Of a stretch of 64,000 nucleotides of DNA, positions 17,169-25,378 are shown piece after piece; the stretch's first letter is position 1, and each line of letters begins with the position of its first letter. The translations under genes and the position numbers were made by a program. The notes under the pieces are model-generated. The model made no database searches and was not told the origin of the DNA. It saw nothing but the letters and a program-made list of their open reading frames with translations. The DNA is from Streptomyces sp. HD. Lineage in GTDB: Bacteria; Actinomycetota; Actinomycetes; Streptomycetales; Streptomycetaceae. The stretch is taken from contig NZ_JAQMYP010000055.1 in the NCBI RefSeq assembly GCF_028369295.1, forward strand, positions 1 to 64,000, read 5' to 3'.

Positions 17169-18347
17169 TCAAGCTTGCTTGAGGTCAAGGGCGTGCCGGC
17201 CGAGGGCCAGGGACACGGCCGTGAGCGCGCTGTTGAAGGAGACCTCGGACAGGACGCCGGGGGCGGCGACCTGATCGCCCGCCAGATAGACGCCGTCGCC
17301 GCGGTCCACGGCAGGACGGTCGCGCCAGCTGGTGCCGGGCAGGTCGACGGCGCCGGTACGGCCGTTCGCGAGGGCCTCGCGCCGCCAGGTGACGCGCTCG
17401 CGCCAGCCCGGGAAGCCGAGGTCGAGCAGCTCCTCGGCGCGGGCGACGCCGTCGGCCTTGGACTCGTGCGGGGCGATCGGGATCTGACCCTGGATCAGCT
17501 GCTCCCCGGCCGGCGCCAGGGACCGGTCCTGCGCGGTGAACCGCTCCAGCCACCCGGTCCGGTCCAGGTCGGAGACGGCGAAGGCGTCTCCGCGCCGGGT
17601 GCGCACCGCGAGGTCGATGAGTGCCGTACGGCCGCTGGTCCAGGTCAGCGAGTCGTCCTTGAGGAGCCGGCGGGCGGCGTCGAGGGAGGTGGCGACGACG
17701 ACGGGCGCGCCGGTCGCCGGGCCGTCGAGGTCGTCGAGGCTGCCGACGCGGGAGAGGGTCTCCATCCGCACCCCGAGGTTCCAGGCCCGCGCCGCCATCC
17801 GGTCGATGACACTCGCCCACCCGCCCCGCGGATAGTGCGCCTCCGGCGGCAGCTTGGTCGCCCGCCGCAGCCGCTCCCGCACGAACGCGGCGGACAGGGC
17901 GCCGGGATCGTGGTGGAACAGGGCGACGGCGGAGTAGTGCGCGGCGGCACGGGCGCCCTCCTCGCCGGCGATGCCGGTGGCCCAGGTCAGGAAGTCGACG
18001 TCGACGGGCGCCGGGGGCAGGGCGGGCCGCAGCAGCTTGAGCATGGCGAAGGGCGGGGTACGGCGCAGCACGCCCCGGTGCCGCAGTCGCAGCCGAGCCG
18101 CCTCCAGGGGCGGGATCGGCGCCAGCGGTCCGATCAGATCGCGCTGCCTGAGCCAGGCCCAGTGCGGGCCGCCGTTGTACAGCGCGTGCGGTCCGTCGTT
18201 CGTCCGGTACGGCTCCTCGGAGGTCCGCGCCCGCCCGCCGAGGGTGTGGTGGGCTTCGTACACGGTGACCTTGGCGCCCGCCTCGGCGGCGGTGATGGCC
18301 GCGGTGAGTCCGGCGAAGCCGCCGCCGATGACGGTGATGCGGTGCAT
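17169..18347 (-). CDS. FAD-dependent oxidoreductase, protoporphyrinogen oxidase/desaturase-like
   Basis: A flavoprotein of 392 residues. Its N-terminus HRITVIGGGFAGLTAAITAAEAG is the FAD-binding fold, followed by YEAHHTLGGRARTSEEPY, the GGRART motif of the amine-oxidase/phytoene-desaturase group. The C-terminal GVYLAGDQVAAPGVLSEVSFNSA is the second flavin contact. Substrate unknown. I start at the ATG at 18347 because the FAD motif begins within four residues; upstream codons in this frame are low-complexity. Divergent from the pentapeptide-repeat gene at 18524. Confidence 0.83.
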   Translation of the reverse strand: MHRITVIGGGFAGLTAAITAAEAGAKVTVYEAHHTLGGRARTSEEPYRTNDGPHALYNGGPHWAWLRQRDLIGPLAPIPPLEAARLRLRHRGVLRRTPPFAMLKLLRPALPPAPVDVDFLTWATGIAGEEGARAAAHYSAVALFHHDPGALSAAFVRERLRRATKLPPEAHYPRGGWASVIDRMAARAWNLGVRMETLSRVGSLDDLDGPATGAPVVVATSLDAARRLLKDDSLTWTSGRTALIDLAVRTRRGDAFAVSDLDRTGWLERFTAQDRSLAPAGEQLIQGQIPIAPHESKADGVARAEELLDLGFPGWRERVTWRREALANGRTGAVDLPGTSWRDRPAVDRGDGVYLAGDQVAAPGVLSEVSFNSALTAVSLALGRHALDLKQA

Positions 18348-18523
18348 GGCTGGGGGTCTCCCTCTTGCTCGGGTGCTCGGGTGCTCGGCCTTGCTCGGGG
18401 GCTCTCGGGGGTCGCCTTCTTGCCTTCCTTGTGAGTACGACGGTCCGGGGCACCCGGAATGTGACACCGGCAGTGTTTTCGCAGGTCCGGGGGATTGTCA
18501 GTGGCGGGGTGCAGCATGGGGGC

Positions 18524-19219
18524 ATGGTGCGGAAAGCGATGCGTGAGGCCGGCGGTCCGGGCCGGGGCGGCGTGAAGGGGGCGCGGCGGCCCGAGGTGCG
18601 GCTGCCGCCGCTGGAGCCCTTCCGGGACGGGGAGTTGGAGCCGGACGGGGACTACGACGGGCTGGAGTTCCGGGAGGAGGAGCTCGTCGGGCAGGACGGC
18701 GCGGGCGCCCGCTTCATGGACTGCGCGCTGCGGGGCTGCGCCCTGGACGAGACGAGACTGCGGCACGCCCGGATCCTCGACTCCGTCCTCACGGGCCTAC
18801 GGGGCGTCGGCACCGACCTCGCCGAGTCGAACCTGCGCGATGTGGAGCTGGTGGACGCCCGGCTGGGCGGGGTGCAGCTGCACGGGGCCGTGCTGGAGCG
18901 GGTGCTGATCCGGGGCGGCAAGATCGACTACCTCAACCTGCGCAAGGCGAAGCTCAGGGATGTGGTCTTCGAGGGCTGCGTCCTGCTGGAGCCGGACTTC
19001 GGGGGCGCCCGGCTGGAGCGGGTGGAGTTCGTGGACTGCGCGCTGAAGGGGGTGGACCTCACCGGCGCGACCCTGACGGACGTCGATCTGCGGTCGGCGG
19101 CGGAGCTGGAGATCGTGCGGGGCGTGGACCGGCTGTCGGGCGCGGTGATCAGTTCGGGTCAACTGCTGGATCTGGCTCCGGTGTTGGCGGCGCAGCTGGG
19201 AATCCGGGTGGAGGGATGA
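18524..19219 (+). CDS. Pentapeptide-repeat protein
   Basis: A protein of 231 residues. From about residue 60 to 205 it follows the A(D/N)LxX five-residue periodicity that folds as a right-handed quadrilateral beta-helix (FMDCALRGCALDETRLRHARI, then TDLAESNLRDVELVDARLGG, then VEFVDCALKGVDLTGATLTDVDL). An Arg/Gly-rich N-terminal 30 residues precede it. Some such proteins mimic DNA and protect gyrase, but most have unknown roles. The ATG at 18524 is the first start with a purine-rich box (GGGGGC). Monocistronic as far as can be seen. Confidence 0.85.
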   Translation: MVRKAMREAGGPGRGGVKGARRPEVRLPPLEPFRDGELEPDGDYDGLEFREEELVGQDGAGARFMDCALRGCALDETRLRHARILDSVLTGLRGVGTDLAESNLRDVELVDARLGGVQLHGAVLERVLIRGGKIDYLNLRKAKLRDVVFEGCVLLEPDFGGARLERVEFVDCALKGVDLTGATLTDVDLRSAAELEIVRGVDRLSGAVISSGQLLDLAPVLAAQLGIRVEG

Positions 19220-19423
19220 CGGTCGATCGGTGGAGGGCCTACGAGGGTGAAGGACGCCGTTGGTCAATGCTGTGAACGGTGCGTAAGGGGCGGACCTTTG
19301 CTTCCCCGAACTTTGCGCGAGCGTGCTTCGATCCCGGCATGCGGGAGCCTTCGTGGGGCTCCCGTCGCAGTGCGCCGCAACGCATTGCGCCCCACCCACC
19401 AGAGAAGAAGGACGCCCATCAGC

Positions 19424-19633
19424 ATGAGCAACTCCTCTCGCATCGAGACCCGTGAGATAGCCGACGCCGAGCTCGACAGCGTCGCGGGCGGCCTTTCCGT
19501 CAGCGGCTCCGTGGAGGGCCTGACCGCCAAGTTCGCCCCCGGCCCGAACGGCCTGCCCGTTCTGACCGACGCCTCCGTGAAGTCCCTCGGCCTCACGGTC
19601 TCGGACATCGAGCTGGGCCCGATCGCCGGCTGA
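19424..19633 (+). CDS. Double-glycine leader peptide (RiPP precursor-like)
   Basis: A peptide of 69 residues. The N-terminal 24 residues end in AELDSVAGG, the ELxxVxGG pattern of double-glycine leaders cut by C39-peptidase ABC transporters or class II lanthipeptide systems. The 45-residue remainder (LSVSGSVEGLTAKF..., ending IELGPIAG) has no cysteine, so a lanthionine product is excluded. It has several Ser/Thr and conserved-looking turns. No maturase, peptidase or ABC transporter is adjacent. AAGGA lies upstream of the ATG and a strong hairpin follows the stop. It could be a bacteriocin-like peptide, an orphan RiPP precursor or a small protein whose leader resemblance is coincidental. Confidence 0.65.
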   Translation: MSNSSRIETREIADAELDSVAGGLSVSGSVEGLTAKFAPGPNGLPVLTDASVKSLGLTVSDIELGPIAG

Positions 19634-19661
19634 GACCTCGGAGGCCCGGGGTCTGCGCGAC

Positions 19662-19700
19662 GTCGGCCTTCAAGACCTGATCGTGGTCTGGAAGGCCGAC
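19662..19700. terminator. Bidirectional hairpin terminator
   Basis: A 16-bp stem with a single mismatch (19662-19677 with 19685-19700) and a 7-base loop, between two convergent genes (stops at 19633 and 19711). It probably terminates both. Confidence 0.75.
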
Positions 19701-19710
19701 ACCCATCCGC

Positions 19711-20235
19711 TCACCCCACCCGGGGATAGCGGGCCTGGAGCGTCCAGATCGCCGGGTTCTCGCCCAGGTCCTCGTGCAGGTCGATCAGGTCGGCGATCAG
19801 GTCGTGCAGGAAGTCGCGGGCCTCGCGGCGCAGTTCGCTGTGCGAGAAGGTCAGCGGGGCCTCCTCCGCGGGCATCCAGTCCGCCTCGATGTCCACCCAG
19901 CCGAAGCGGCGCTCGAAGAGCATGCGGTCCGTGGACTCGGTGAAGTCCAGTTCGGCGTGCTGGGGGCGGGAGGCGCGGGAGCCGGCCGGATCCCGGTCCA
20001 GCCGCTCGATGATGTCGCACAGGGCCCACGCGAAGTCGAGCACCGGAACCCATCCCCAGGCTGTGGACAACTCCCGGTCCGCCTTGGTGTCGGCGAGGTA
20101 GACGTCACCGCAGAACAGGTCGTGCCGCAGGGCGCGGACGTCCGCGCGGCGGTAGTCCGTCTGCGGGGGGTCCGGGAAGCGGGTGGAGAGGGCGTAGCCG
20201 ATGTCGAGCACGGAGGTGATGGTGTCATGTCTCAC
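19711..20235 (-). CDS. Conserved hypothetical acidic protein
   Basis: A soluble protein of 174 residues rich in Asp/Glu, Leu and Trp (WGWVPVLDFAWALCDIIERL, FGWVDIEADWMPAEE, LHDLIADLIDLHEDLGENP). No signal peptide, membrane helix or catalytic motif is evident. The shape, with alternating acidic helices and Trp, resembles many uncharacterised Streptomyces proteins and some immunity proteins, but I cannot name a family. The GTG at 20235 is chosen because GGGGAC precedes it and the upstream 17 codons are Arg-rich non-conserved sequence. Divergent from the peptidase gene at 20298. Confidence 0.65.
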   Translation of the reverse strand: MRHDTITSVLDIGYALSTRFPDPPQTDYRRADVRALRHDLFCGDVYLADTKADRELSTAWGWVPVLDFAWALCDIIERLDRDPAGSRASRPQHAELDFTESTDRMLFERRFGWVDIEADWMPAEEAPLTFSHSELRREARDFLHDLIADLIDLHEDLGENPAIWTLQARYPRVG

Positions 20236-20297
20236 CCGGTGTCCCCGTCTCACCCGGTGTGCCCGCGCGGGTGCCAGGCGCCTCATAGGATCATGGC

Positions 20298-21689
20298 ATG
20301 TCCCGATTCGCGCCCGTTGCCCTGACCGTCGCCTCCGCCCTGCTCGTCCTCACCGCGTGCAGCAGCGGAGTCCAGGGCAGCCCCGGATCCTCCGGCCTGC
20401 GCGACCCGTACTTCCCCAAGGCCGGCAACGGCGGCTACGACGTCACCCACTACGACCTCGACCTCGCCTACGAGCCCGAGGAGGAGCACGTCTCCGGCAC
20501 CGCCACGCTCACCGCCCGCGCCACCCAGGACCTCTCGGCGTTCGACCTCGACCTCAAGGGGATGGACGTCAAGGACGTCAAGGTCGAGGGCAAGCACGCC
20601 CGTTGGAACCGCGCCGGGCAGGAGCTGACCGTCCGCCCCCACGACGACCTCGCCGACGGCGAGACCTTCCGCGTCACCGTCCGCTACTCCGGCACCCCGG
20701 CGACGATCACCGACGCCGACGGTTCCGAGGAGGGCTGGCTGCCGACCGAGGCCGGGGCGCTCGCGCTCGGCGAGCCGGTCGGGTCCATGGCGTGGTTCCC
20801 CGCCAACAACCACCCCTCCGACAAGGCGTCGTACGACATCGAGGTGAGCGTGCCGGAGGAGTTCGAGGCGGTCTCCAACGGCGAGTTGCTGAACCGGACG
20901 ACCCGGGACGGCCGGACGACCTTCCGCTGGCGCACCACCGAACCCATGGCCAGCTACCTCGCCACGCTCGCCGTCGGCGACTACGAAATCCGTCGCTTCA
21001 CCACCGACGGCGGCCTGCCCGTGTACGCGGCCGTGACACCGGACCAGGCCGGCCCCGGCGGCAAGGCCGTGGCCCGGATTCCCGAGGTCATGGACTGGGC
21101 GGAGGACAACTTCGGCCCGTACCCCTTCTCCTCCACGGGCGCCATCATCGACCGCCCGGACTCCGCCGAATACGCCCTGGAGACCCAGAACCGCCCCGTC
21201 TTCCCCGGCACCCCCGACACCGAAACGCTCGTCCACGAGCTCGCCCACCAGTGGTTCGGCAACTCCGTGACGCCGAAGACCTGGCGGGACATGTGGCTGA
21301 ACGAGGGCTTCGCGACCTATGCCGAGTGGCTGTGGAACGAGGACCACGGCGGCAAGAGCGCGCAGGAGAAGTTCGACGCCATGTACGACCACGGCGAGGA
21401 CGACTACAAGGACCTCTGGTCCTACCCGCCCGCGAAGCCCGGCGACGCCGAGTACATCTCCGGCAACCCCGTCTACCAGCGCGGCGCGATGGTCATCCAC
21501 AAGATCCGCGAGACCGTCGGCGACGACACCTTCTACGACATCGTCCAGGGCTGGACGAAGACCCACCGCCACGGCAACGCGGACACCGACGACTTCACCG
21601 CGTACGTGGAGAAGATGGCGCCGGACGAGGACTTCGACGCCATCTGGGAGGACTGGCTGTACGGCGACGGCAAGCCGGACGAGGCGTGA
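20298..21689 (+). CDS. M1-family zinc metallopeptidase lipoprotein
   Basis: A protein of 463 residues. The signal peptide ends in the lipobox LTAC (C at about 22), so it is a lipid-anchored exported protein. The M1 fold follows: an N-terminal beta saddle, then the zinc site H-E-L-A-H (about 312-316) and the third ligand in WLNEGFATY (about 333). In place of the usual GAMEN exopeptidase loop it has ALETQNRP, as in a subset of actinobacterial M1 peptidases. At 463 residues it lacks the large C-terminal domain of PepN. It likely trims peptides outside the membrane. Confidence 0.88.
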   Translation: MSRFAPVALTVASALLVLTACSSGVQGSPGSSGLRDPYFPKAGNGGYDVTHYDLDLAYEPEEEHVSGTATLTARATQDLSAFDLDLKGMDVKDVKVEGKHARWNRAGQELTVRPHDDLADGETFRVTVRYSGTPATITDADGSEEGWLPTEAGALALGEPVGSMAWFPANNHPSDKASYDIEVSVPEEFEAVSNGELLNRTTRDGRTTFRWRTTEPMASYLATLAVGDYEIRRFTTDGGLPVYAAVTPDQAGPGGKAVARIPEVMDWAEDNFGPYPFSSTGAIIDRPDSAEYALETQNRPVFPGTPDTETLVHELAHQWFGNSVTPKTWRDMWLNEGFATYAEWLWNEDHGGKSAQEKFDAMYDHGEDDYKDLWSYPPAKPGDAEYISGNPVYQRGAMVIHKIRETVGDDTFYDIVQGWTKTHRHGNADTDDFTAYVEKMAPDEDFDAIWEDWLYGDGKPDEA

Positions 21690-21771
21690 GCGGGGCCACC
21701 GTCTGACCCGCCGCGACCGGTGACGGCGGCCGAGTGCGCGGCCTGCCAGGGACGTCCGGGTCCAGGCCGGT

Positions 21772-22302
21772 TCAGGCCCCGTCGCCGGCGGCGAGCTCCT
21801 TGCGCAGGACCGTGCAGGGCCGGTCGAGCTGGCGGTCTTTTCCGTAGCCGATGGTCTCGTAGCCGAGGGCCGTCCAGAAGGTGAGGGCGCCGGGGTTGTT
21901 GTCGAGGACGGCGAGGCGTACGGCGGTGCGGTCCGCCGCGCGGAAACGGTCCTCGACGAGGCCGGCCAACCGGCGTCCGTGCCCCTGGCGCCGGTCGCCC
22001 GCGTCCACCATCAGCAGGCCGATCCAGGGGTCCGGGTCGGACGGGTCCGGGTGCCGGTCCAGCGTGATCACGATTCCGACCAGCCGCCCGGCGCTGCGCG
22101 CGAGCAGCACCTCCGCCCCGGGGACCTGCAACTCCTCGGCCAGCGCGGCGGCCACCTGCTCCGGGCGGATGTCGTCCGGGTCCGGGAAGTCGCCGCTGAG
22201 CGCGTGGAAGTCGCGGTTGGAGGCGTAGAGGGCGGTGAGTTCGGTGAGGACCGGGGCCAGGATGTCGCGGTCGGCCGTGAGGGGGAGCGGGTCGAGGATC
22301 AT
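21772..22302 (-). CDS. GNAT-family N-acetyltransferase
   Basis: A protein of 176 residues with the GNAT core. Strand beta4 is IGLLMVDAGDRRQGHGRRLA, whose R-R-Q-G-H-G-R is the acetyl-CoA pyrophosphate loop (Q/RxxGxG/A). LAVLDNNPGALTFWTALGYETIG is the C-terminal motif B. An amine substrate is expected but cannot be named. It lies upstream of and on the same strand as nothing obvious; terD, also on this strand, is separated from it by a terminator. Confidence 0.83.
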   Translation of the reverse strand: MILDPLPLTADRDILAPVLTELTALYASNRDFHALSGDFPDPDDIRPEQVAAALAEELQVPGAEVLLARSAGRLVGIVITLDRHPDPSDPDPWIGLLMVDAGDRRQGHGRRLAGLVEDRFRAADRTAVRLAVLDNNPGALTFWTALGYETIGYGKDRQLDRPCTVLRKELAAGDGA

Positions 22303-22333
22303 TCGGGCAACCTATCGAAGGCCGCGAACGCCA

Positions 22334-22359
22334 GAACCCCCGGCCGAAGCCGGGGGTTC
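22334..22359 (-). terminator. Terminator of terD
   Basis: Perfect 11-bp GC-rich stem (22334-22344 with 22349-22359) closed by a four-base loop, 20 bases beyond the terD stop on the minus strand. Confidence 0.8.
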
Positions 22360-22378
22360 CAGTGCGGGGTGGCGTCGG

Positions 22379-22954
22379 TCAGACGTTGACGCCGAAGTCC
22401 TGCGCGATGCCCACCAGGCCCGAGGCGTAGCCCTGGCCGACCGCGCGGAACTTCCACTCGGCGCCGTTGCGGTACAGCTCGCCGAAGACCATGGCGGTCT
22501 CGGTGGCCGCGTCCTCCGACAGGTCGTAGCGGGCGATCTCGGCGCCGCCGGCCTGGTTGATGATGCGGATGTAGGCGTTGCGCACCTGGCCGAAGTTCTG
22601 CGAGCGCGACTCGGCGTCGTAGATGGACACCGGGAAGACGATCTTGTCGATGTCGGCCGGGAGGCCGGCGAGGTTGACGTTGATCGCCTCGTCGTCGCCG
22701 GCGCCCTCACCGGTGCGGTTGTCCCCGGTGTGGACGATCGTGCTGTCCGGGGTCTGCTTGTTGTTGAAGAAGACGAAGTGGGCGTCCGAGTAGACCTTGC
22801 CCTGCGTGTTCACGGCGATCGCGGAGGCGTCGAGGTCGAAGTCCGTGCCGGTGGTGGTGCGGACGTCCCAGCCGAGGCCCACGGTGACGGCGGTCAGGCC
22901 CGGAGCCTCCTTGGTGAGCGAGACGTTGCCACCCTTGGACAGGCTTACAGCCAT
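22379..22954 (-). CDS. terD: TerD-family calcium-binding stress protein
   Basis: A protein of 191 residues, the normal TerD length, with the family start MAVSLSKGGNVSLTKEAPGL. Calcium-binding acidic clusters are visible (DFDLDASA and GDDEAINVNL), as is the core LPADIDKIVFPVSIYD. TerD proteins bind Ca2+ and are linked to tellurite resistance, membrane stress and, in Streptomyces, differentiation. The gene is monocistronic, with a 180-base upstream gap and its own terminator. Other ter operon members are not in the window. Confidence 0.92.
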   Translation of the reverse strand: MAVSLSKGGNVSLTKEAPGLTAVTVGLGWDVRTTTGTDFDLDASAIAVNTQGKVYSDAHFVFFNNKQTPDSTIVHTGDNRTGEGAGDDEAINVNLAGLPADIDKIVFPVSIYDAESRSQNFGQVRNAYIRIINQAGGAEIARYDLSEDAATETAMVFGELYRNGAEWKFRAVGQGYASGLVGIAQDFGVNV

Positions 22955-23142
22955 TGTTTGGGAGTCCCTTCCCTCGTTGCGGTACGGCTAGAAGCTACAG
23001 CTACCCCTATGAACGCGGAGAGGGGTGCCTCAGGTTCCAGGTGTCTTTACTTTCTTTGCCAAAGAGCACCCTTAGGGGCTCAGACAGGCCACAGGGGATA
23101 TTCGCGTGACGTGGACCGGACAGGCGCGGGAACATGTACGGC

Positions 23143-23571
23143 ATGTCTGGTCCCTACGTCATCCGTGGCTCCGTCTCGCTTCCCGAGGCCGAGCTGATGT
23201 GGCGTTTCTCGCGGTCGAGCGGCCCGGGCGGCCAGCACGTCAACACCAGTGACTCCCAGGTCGAGCTGCGCTTCGACGTGGCCGGCACCGAGGCGCTGCC
23301 CGAGGTGTGGAAGCAGCGGGCGCTGCAGCGGCTGGCCGGGCGGCTCGTCGACGGTGTCGTCACCGTGCGCGCCTCCGAGCACCGCTCCCAGTGGCGCAAC
23401 CGCGAGACCGCCGCCGTACGCCTCGCCGCGCTCCTCGCCGAGGCGACGGCCCCACCGCCCAAGCCGCGCAAGCCCACCCGGATTCCCCGTGGGATCAACG
23501 AGCGGCGGCTGAGGGAGAAGAAGCAGCGGTCGGACACCAAGCGGGGACGGTCCGGGCGGGACTGGGGGTAA
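23143..23571 (+). CDS. arfB: ArfB-like peptidyl-tRNA hydrolase (ribosome rescue)
   Basis: A protein of 142 residues in the ArfB/YaeJ family. The release-factor GGQ motif lies in FSRSSGPGGQHVNTSDSQVELRF, and a basic tail of about 35 residues (RIPRGINERRLREKKQRSDTKRGRSG) would enter the empty mRNA channel of stalled ribosomes. It hydrolyses peptidyl-tRNA on non-stop ribosomes. An in-frame ATG nine bases upstream (23134) is possible; the one at 23143 has better spacing from CGGGAA. Length and tail are typical. Confidence 0.88.
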   Translation: MSGPYVIRGSVSLPEAELMWRFSRSSGPGGQHVNTSDSQVELRFDVAGTEALPEVWKQRALQRLAGRLVDGVVTVRASEHRSQWRNRETAAVRLAALLAEATAPPPKPRKPTRIPRGINERRLREKKQRSDTKRGRSGRDWG

Positions 23572-23668
23572 CGACCGGGGGTCACTCCGGAGGAGCTCCG
23601 GCTGTCACATCTTCGCCGCGCCATCCGTCAAGCCACTGACGACGGACCGCGACGAGAGGCTGCGACTG

Positions 23669-24583
23669 ATGAGCGCCGACGACCCCCACCACACCCCCGA
23701 GGCCGACTTCCTCGCCCAGCGTTTCGAGACGCACCGCGGCCACCTCCGTGCCGTCGCCCACCGCATGCTCGGCTCGGCCGCCGAGGCCGACGACGCGGTG
23801 CAGGAGGCCTGGTTCCGGGTGAGCCGGTCCGACACCACCCGCGTCGACAACCTCGGCGGCTGGCTGACGACCGTCGTCGGCCGGGTCTGCCTGGACATGC
23901 TCCGCTCCCGCAAATCCCGCGCGGAACTGCCCCTGGACCCCGCGGCACCCCCGCCCGCCGCTCCGGTCGCCTTCGCTTCCGCAACCGCGGCCGACCCCGA
24001 GCAGGACGCCCTCCTCGCCGACTCGGTCGGCGTCGCCCTCCTCGTCGTACTGGACACCCTGACCCCCTCCGAGCGGCTGGCGTTCGTGCTGCACGACCTG
24101 TTCGGGGTGTCCTACGACGAGGTGGGCGCCGTCGTGGACCGTACGCCGGCCGCCGCGCGGCAGCTCGCCAGCCGGGCCCGGCGACGGGTGCGGGGCGCGG
24201 AGGTGCCGGAGGCCGACGCGGTCGCGCAGCGCAGGCAGCGGGAGATCGTCGACGCCTTCCTCGCCGCCGCCCGGGACGGTGACTTCGACGGGCTGCTCGA
24301 CGTCCTGGACCCGGATGTCGTCGCGCGTTCGGAGGCCGGAGTGACGACCGGCGCGGCGGCGGTGGCGCGGGGCGCGTCGACGTTCGGACCGGCCGCCCTT
24401 GCCGCACGGCCCGCCCTGGTCTTCAGGCAGGCGCTGATCGACGGCGCGGCGGGGGCCGTGGTGCTTGTCGCGGGGCGGATGGAACGGGCCTTGAAGTTTG
24501 CCTTCGTACGGGACCGGATCGCCGTGATCGACATCGTGACCGACCCCGTCCGGCTGTCCCGGCTCGACGTCGGGCCGATCTAG
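23669..24583 (+). CDS. ECF sigma factor of ECF41/SigJ type
   Basis: A protein of 304 residues. The sigma region 2 contains HRMLGSAAEADDAVQEAWFR (about 34-53) and region 4 contains TPSERLAFVLHDLFGVSYDEVGAVVDRTPAAARQLASRARRRV split across about 130-175. A C-terminal SnoaL-like domain of about 110 residues follows, as in ECF41 factors, where it modulates activity in place of an anti-sigma factor. The typical ECF41 partner gene (carboxymuconolactone decarboxylase or similar oxidoreductase) is not adjacent. The stop codon lies inside the terminal repeat of the MITE-like element that begins at 24580. Confidence 0.88.
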   Translation: MSADDPHHTPEADFLAQRFETHRGHLRAVAHRMLGSAAEADDAVQEAWFRVSRSDTTRVDNLGGWLTTVVGRVCLDMLRSRKSRAELPLDPAAPPPAAPVAFASATAADPEQDALLADSVGVALLVVLDTLTPSERLAFVLHDLFGVSYDEVGAVVDRTPAAARQLASRARRRVRGAEVPEADAVAQRRQREIVDAFLAAARDGDFDGLLDVLDPDVVARSEAGVTTGAAAVARGASTFGPAALAARPALVFRQALIDGAAGAVVLVAGRMERALKFAFVRDRIAVIDIVTDPVRLSRLDVGPI

Positions 24584-24805
24584 GGGGTGTTGTGAAAGTC
24601 CCGCACAGCACCCACGGCGCCCGGCACGCTCCCCCACTGCCTTAAGGGCGTGGGAGGTGCCCCCACTCGCCGCACCGGCCGAAGGCCCAAGTAGCTCCGC
24701 TACGAGGGCCTTCGTCCGGCACGCCGAGGGCACGCACCGGCTGTGACACCAGCCGCTGCCGCGGCGGGCGCGGGCACCGCACGGGACTTTCACAACACCC
24801 CCTAG
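24580..24805. mobile_element. 226-bp MITE-like element with 24-bp terminal inverted repeats
   Basis: Perfect 24-bp terminal inverted repeats (24580-24603 and 24782-24805), each ending in CTAG at the outer edge and reading GGGGGTGTTGTGAAAGTCCC inward. No transposase is encoded in the 178-base interior. The interior holds a palindromic short repeat (about 24628-24664, also found at 58541-58577) and a hairpin of 8+4 bp (24681-24713). CTAG or TA at both ends fits target-site duplication by an IS5- or IS630-like enzyme, so this is probably a non-autonomous derivative of such an insertion sequence. It sits exactly between two convergent genes and supplies both stop codons. Confidence 0.8.
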
Positions 24806-25284
24806 TCGTCGAGCTCCAGTACCCCCACCGTCTCCCCCTCGCTCGTCTCCCCGTTGGGGCGGAAGCCGAGCCCGAGGTAGAAGTCCTCGGGGCCGTGCGC
24901 GCCCGGGTGCCAGGTGACGTACAGCCGGCTGCCGCCCCGGCGGCGGATCTCCGCGGCGACGGACTCGACCGCGAACCGGCCGTATCCGCGCCCCTGTTCG
25001 TCGGCGGCGATGTTCAGACGCCACAGCCCGGAGCGCCGGATGGTGCCGTCGTCGCCGGGCCAGTCGATGTCGAAGAAGGCCATCAGGAAGCCGACCGGAC
25101 GGTCGCCGTCGACGATCAGACGCGGCCAGGCGACGCCCGCGGGATGGACGTACGCCTCGGCGAGGGACTTCATCACGGGGGAGACCGCGAATTCCTGCTC
25201 GGGGCGTACGCGTATGCCGGTCGCGGCCTCGAAGTTCACGGGTGTGATCTTTTCGAGGCGGAGCGTGGAAGTGGTCGACGTCAT
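24802..25284 (-). CDS. GNAT-family N-acetyltransferase, spermidine/diamine acetyltransferase-like
   Basis: A protein of 160 residues. The GNAT core is visible as GLWRLNIAADEQGRGYGRFAVESVAAE (Q-G-R-G-Y-G acetyl-CoA loop) and GAHGPEDFYLGLGFRPNGE. The N-terminal LRLEKITPVNFEAATGIRV resembles polyamine or other small-amine acetyltransferases. I start at the ATG at 25284, where conserved sequence begins. The stop TAG lies in the right terminal repeat of the MITE-like element, so the natural C-terminus may have been altered by the insertion. Confidence 0.8.
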   Translation of the reverse strand: MTSTTSTLRLEKITPVNFEAATGIRVRPEQEFAVSPVMKSLAEAYVHPAGVAWPRLIVDGDRPVGFLMAFFDIDWPGDDGTIRRSGLWRLNIAADEQGRGYGRFAVESVAAEIRRRGGSRLYVTWHPGAHGPEDFYLGLGFRPNGETSEGETVGVLELDD

Positions 25285-25378
25285 CCCGGAACGGTAAAGC
25301 GGGTGATCGGCCGACGGCCACGGAATTGTCTGCGTGCCGTGCCGCTCTCGGCCCGCGCGGGTCATCCCGACCGGTGCT

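Noticed and set aside
19424..19633. Lanthipeptide precursor
   Set aside because: The leader fits, but the core contains no cysteine, so lanthionine rings cannot form.
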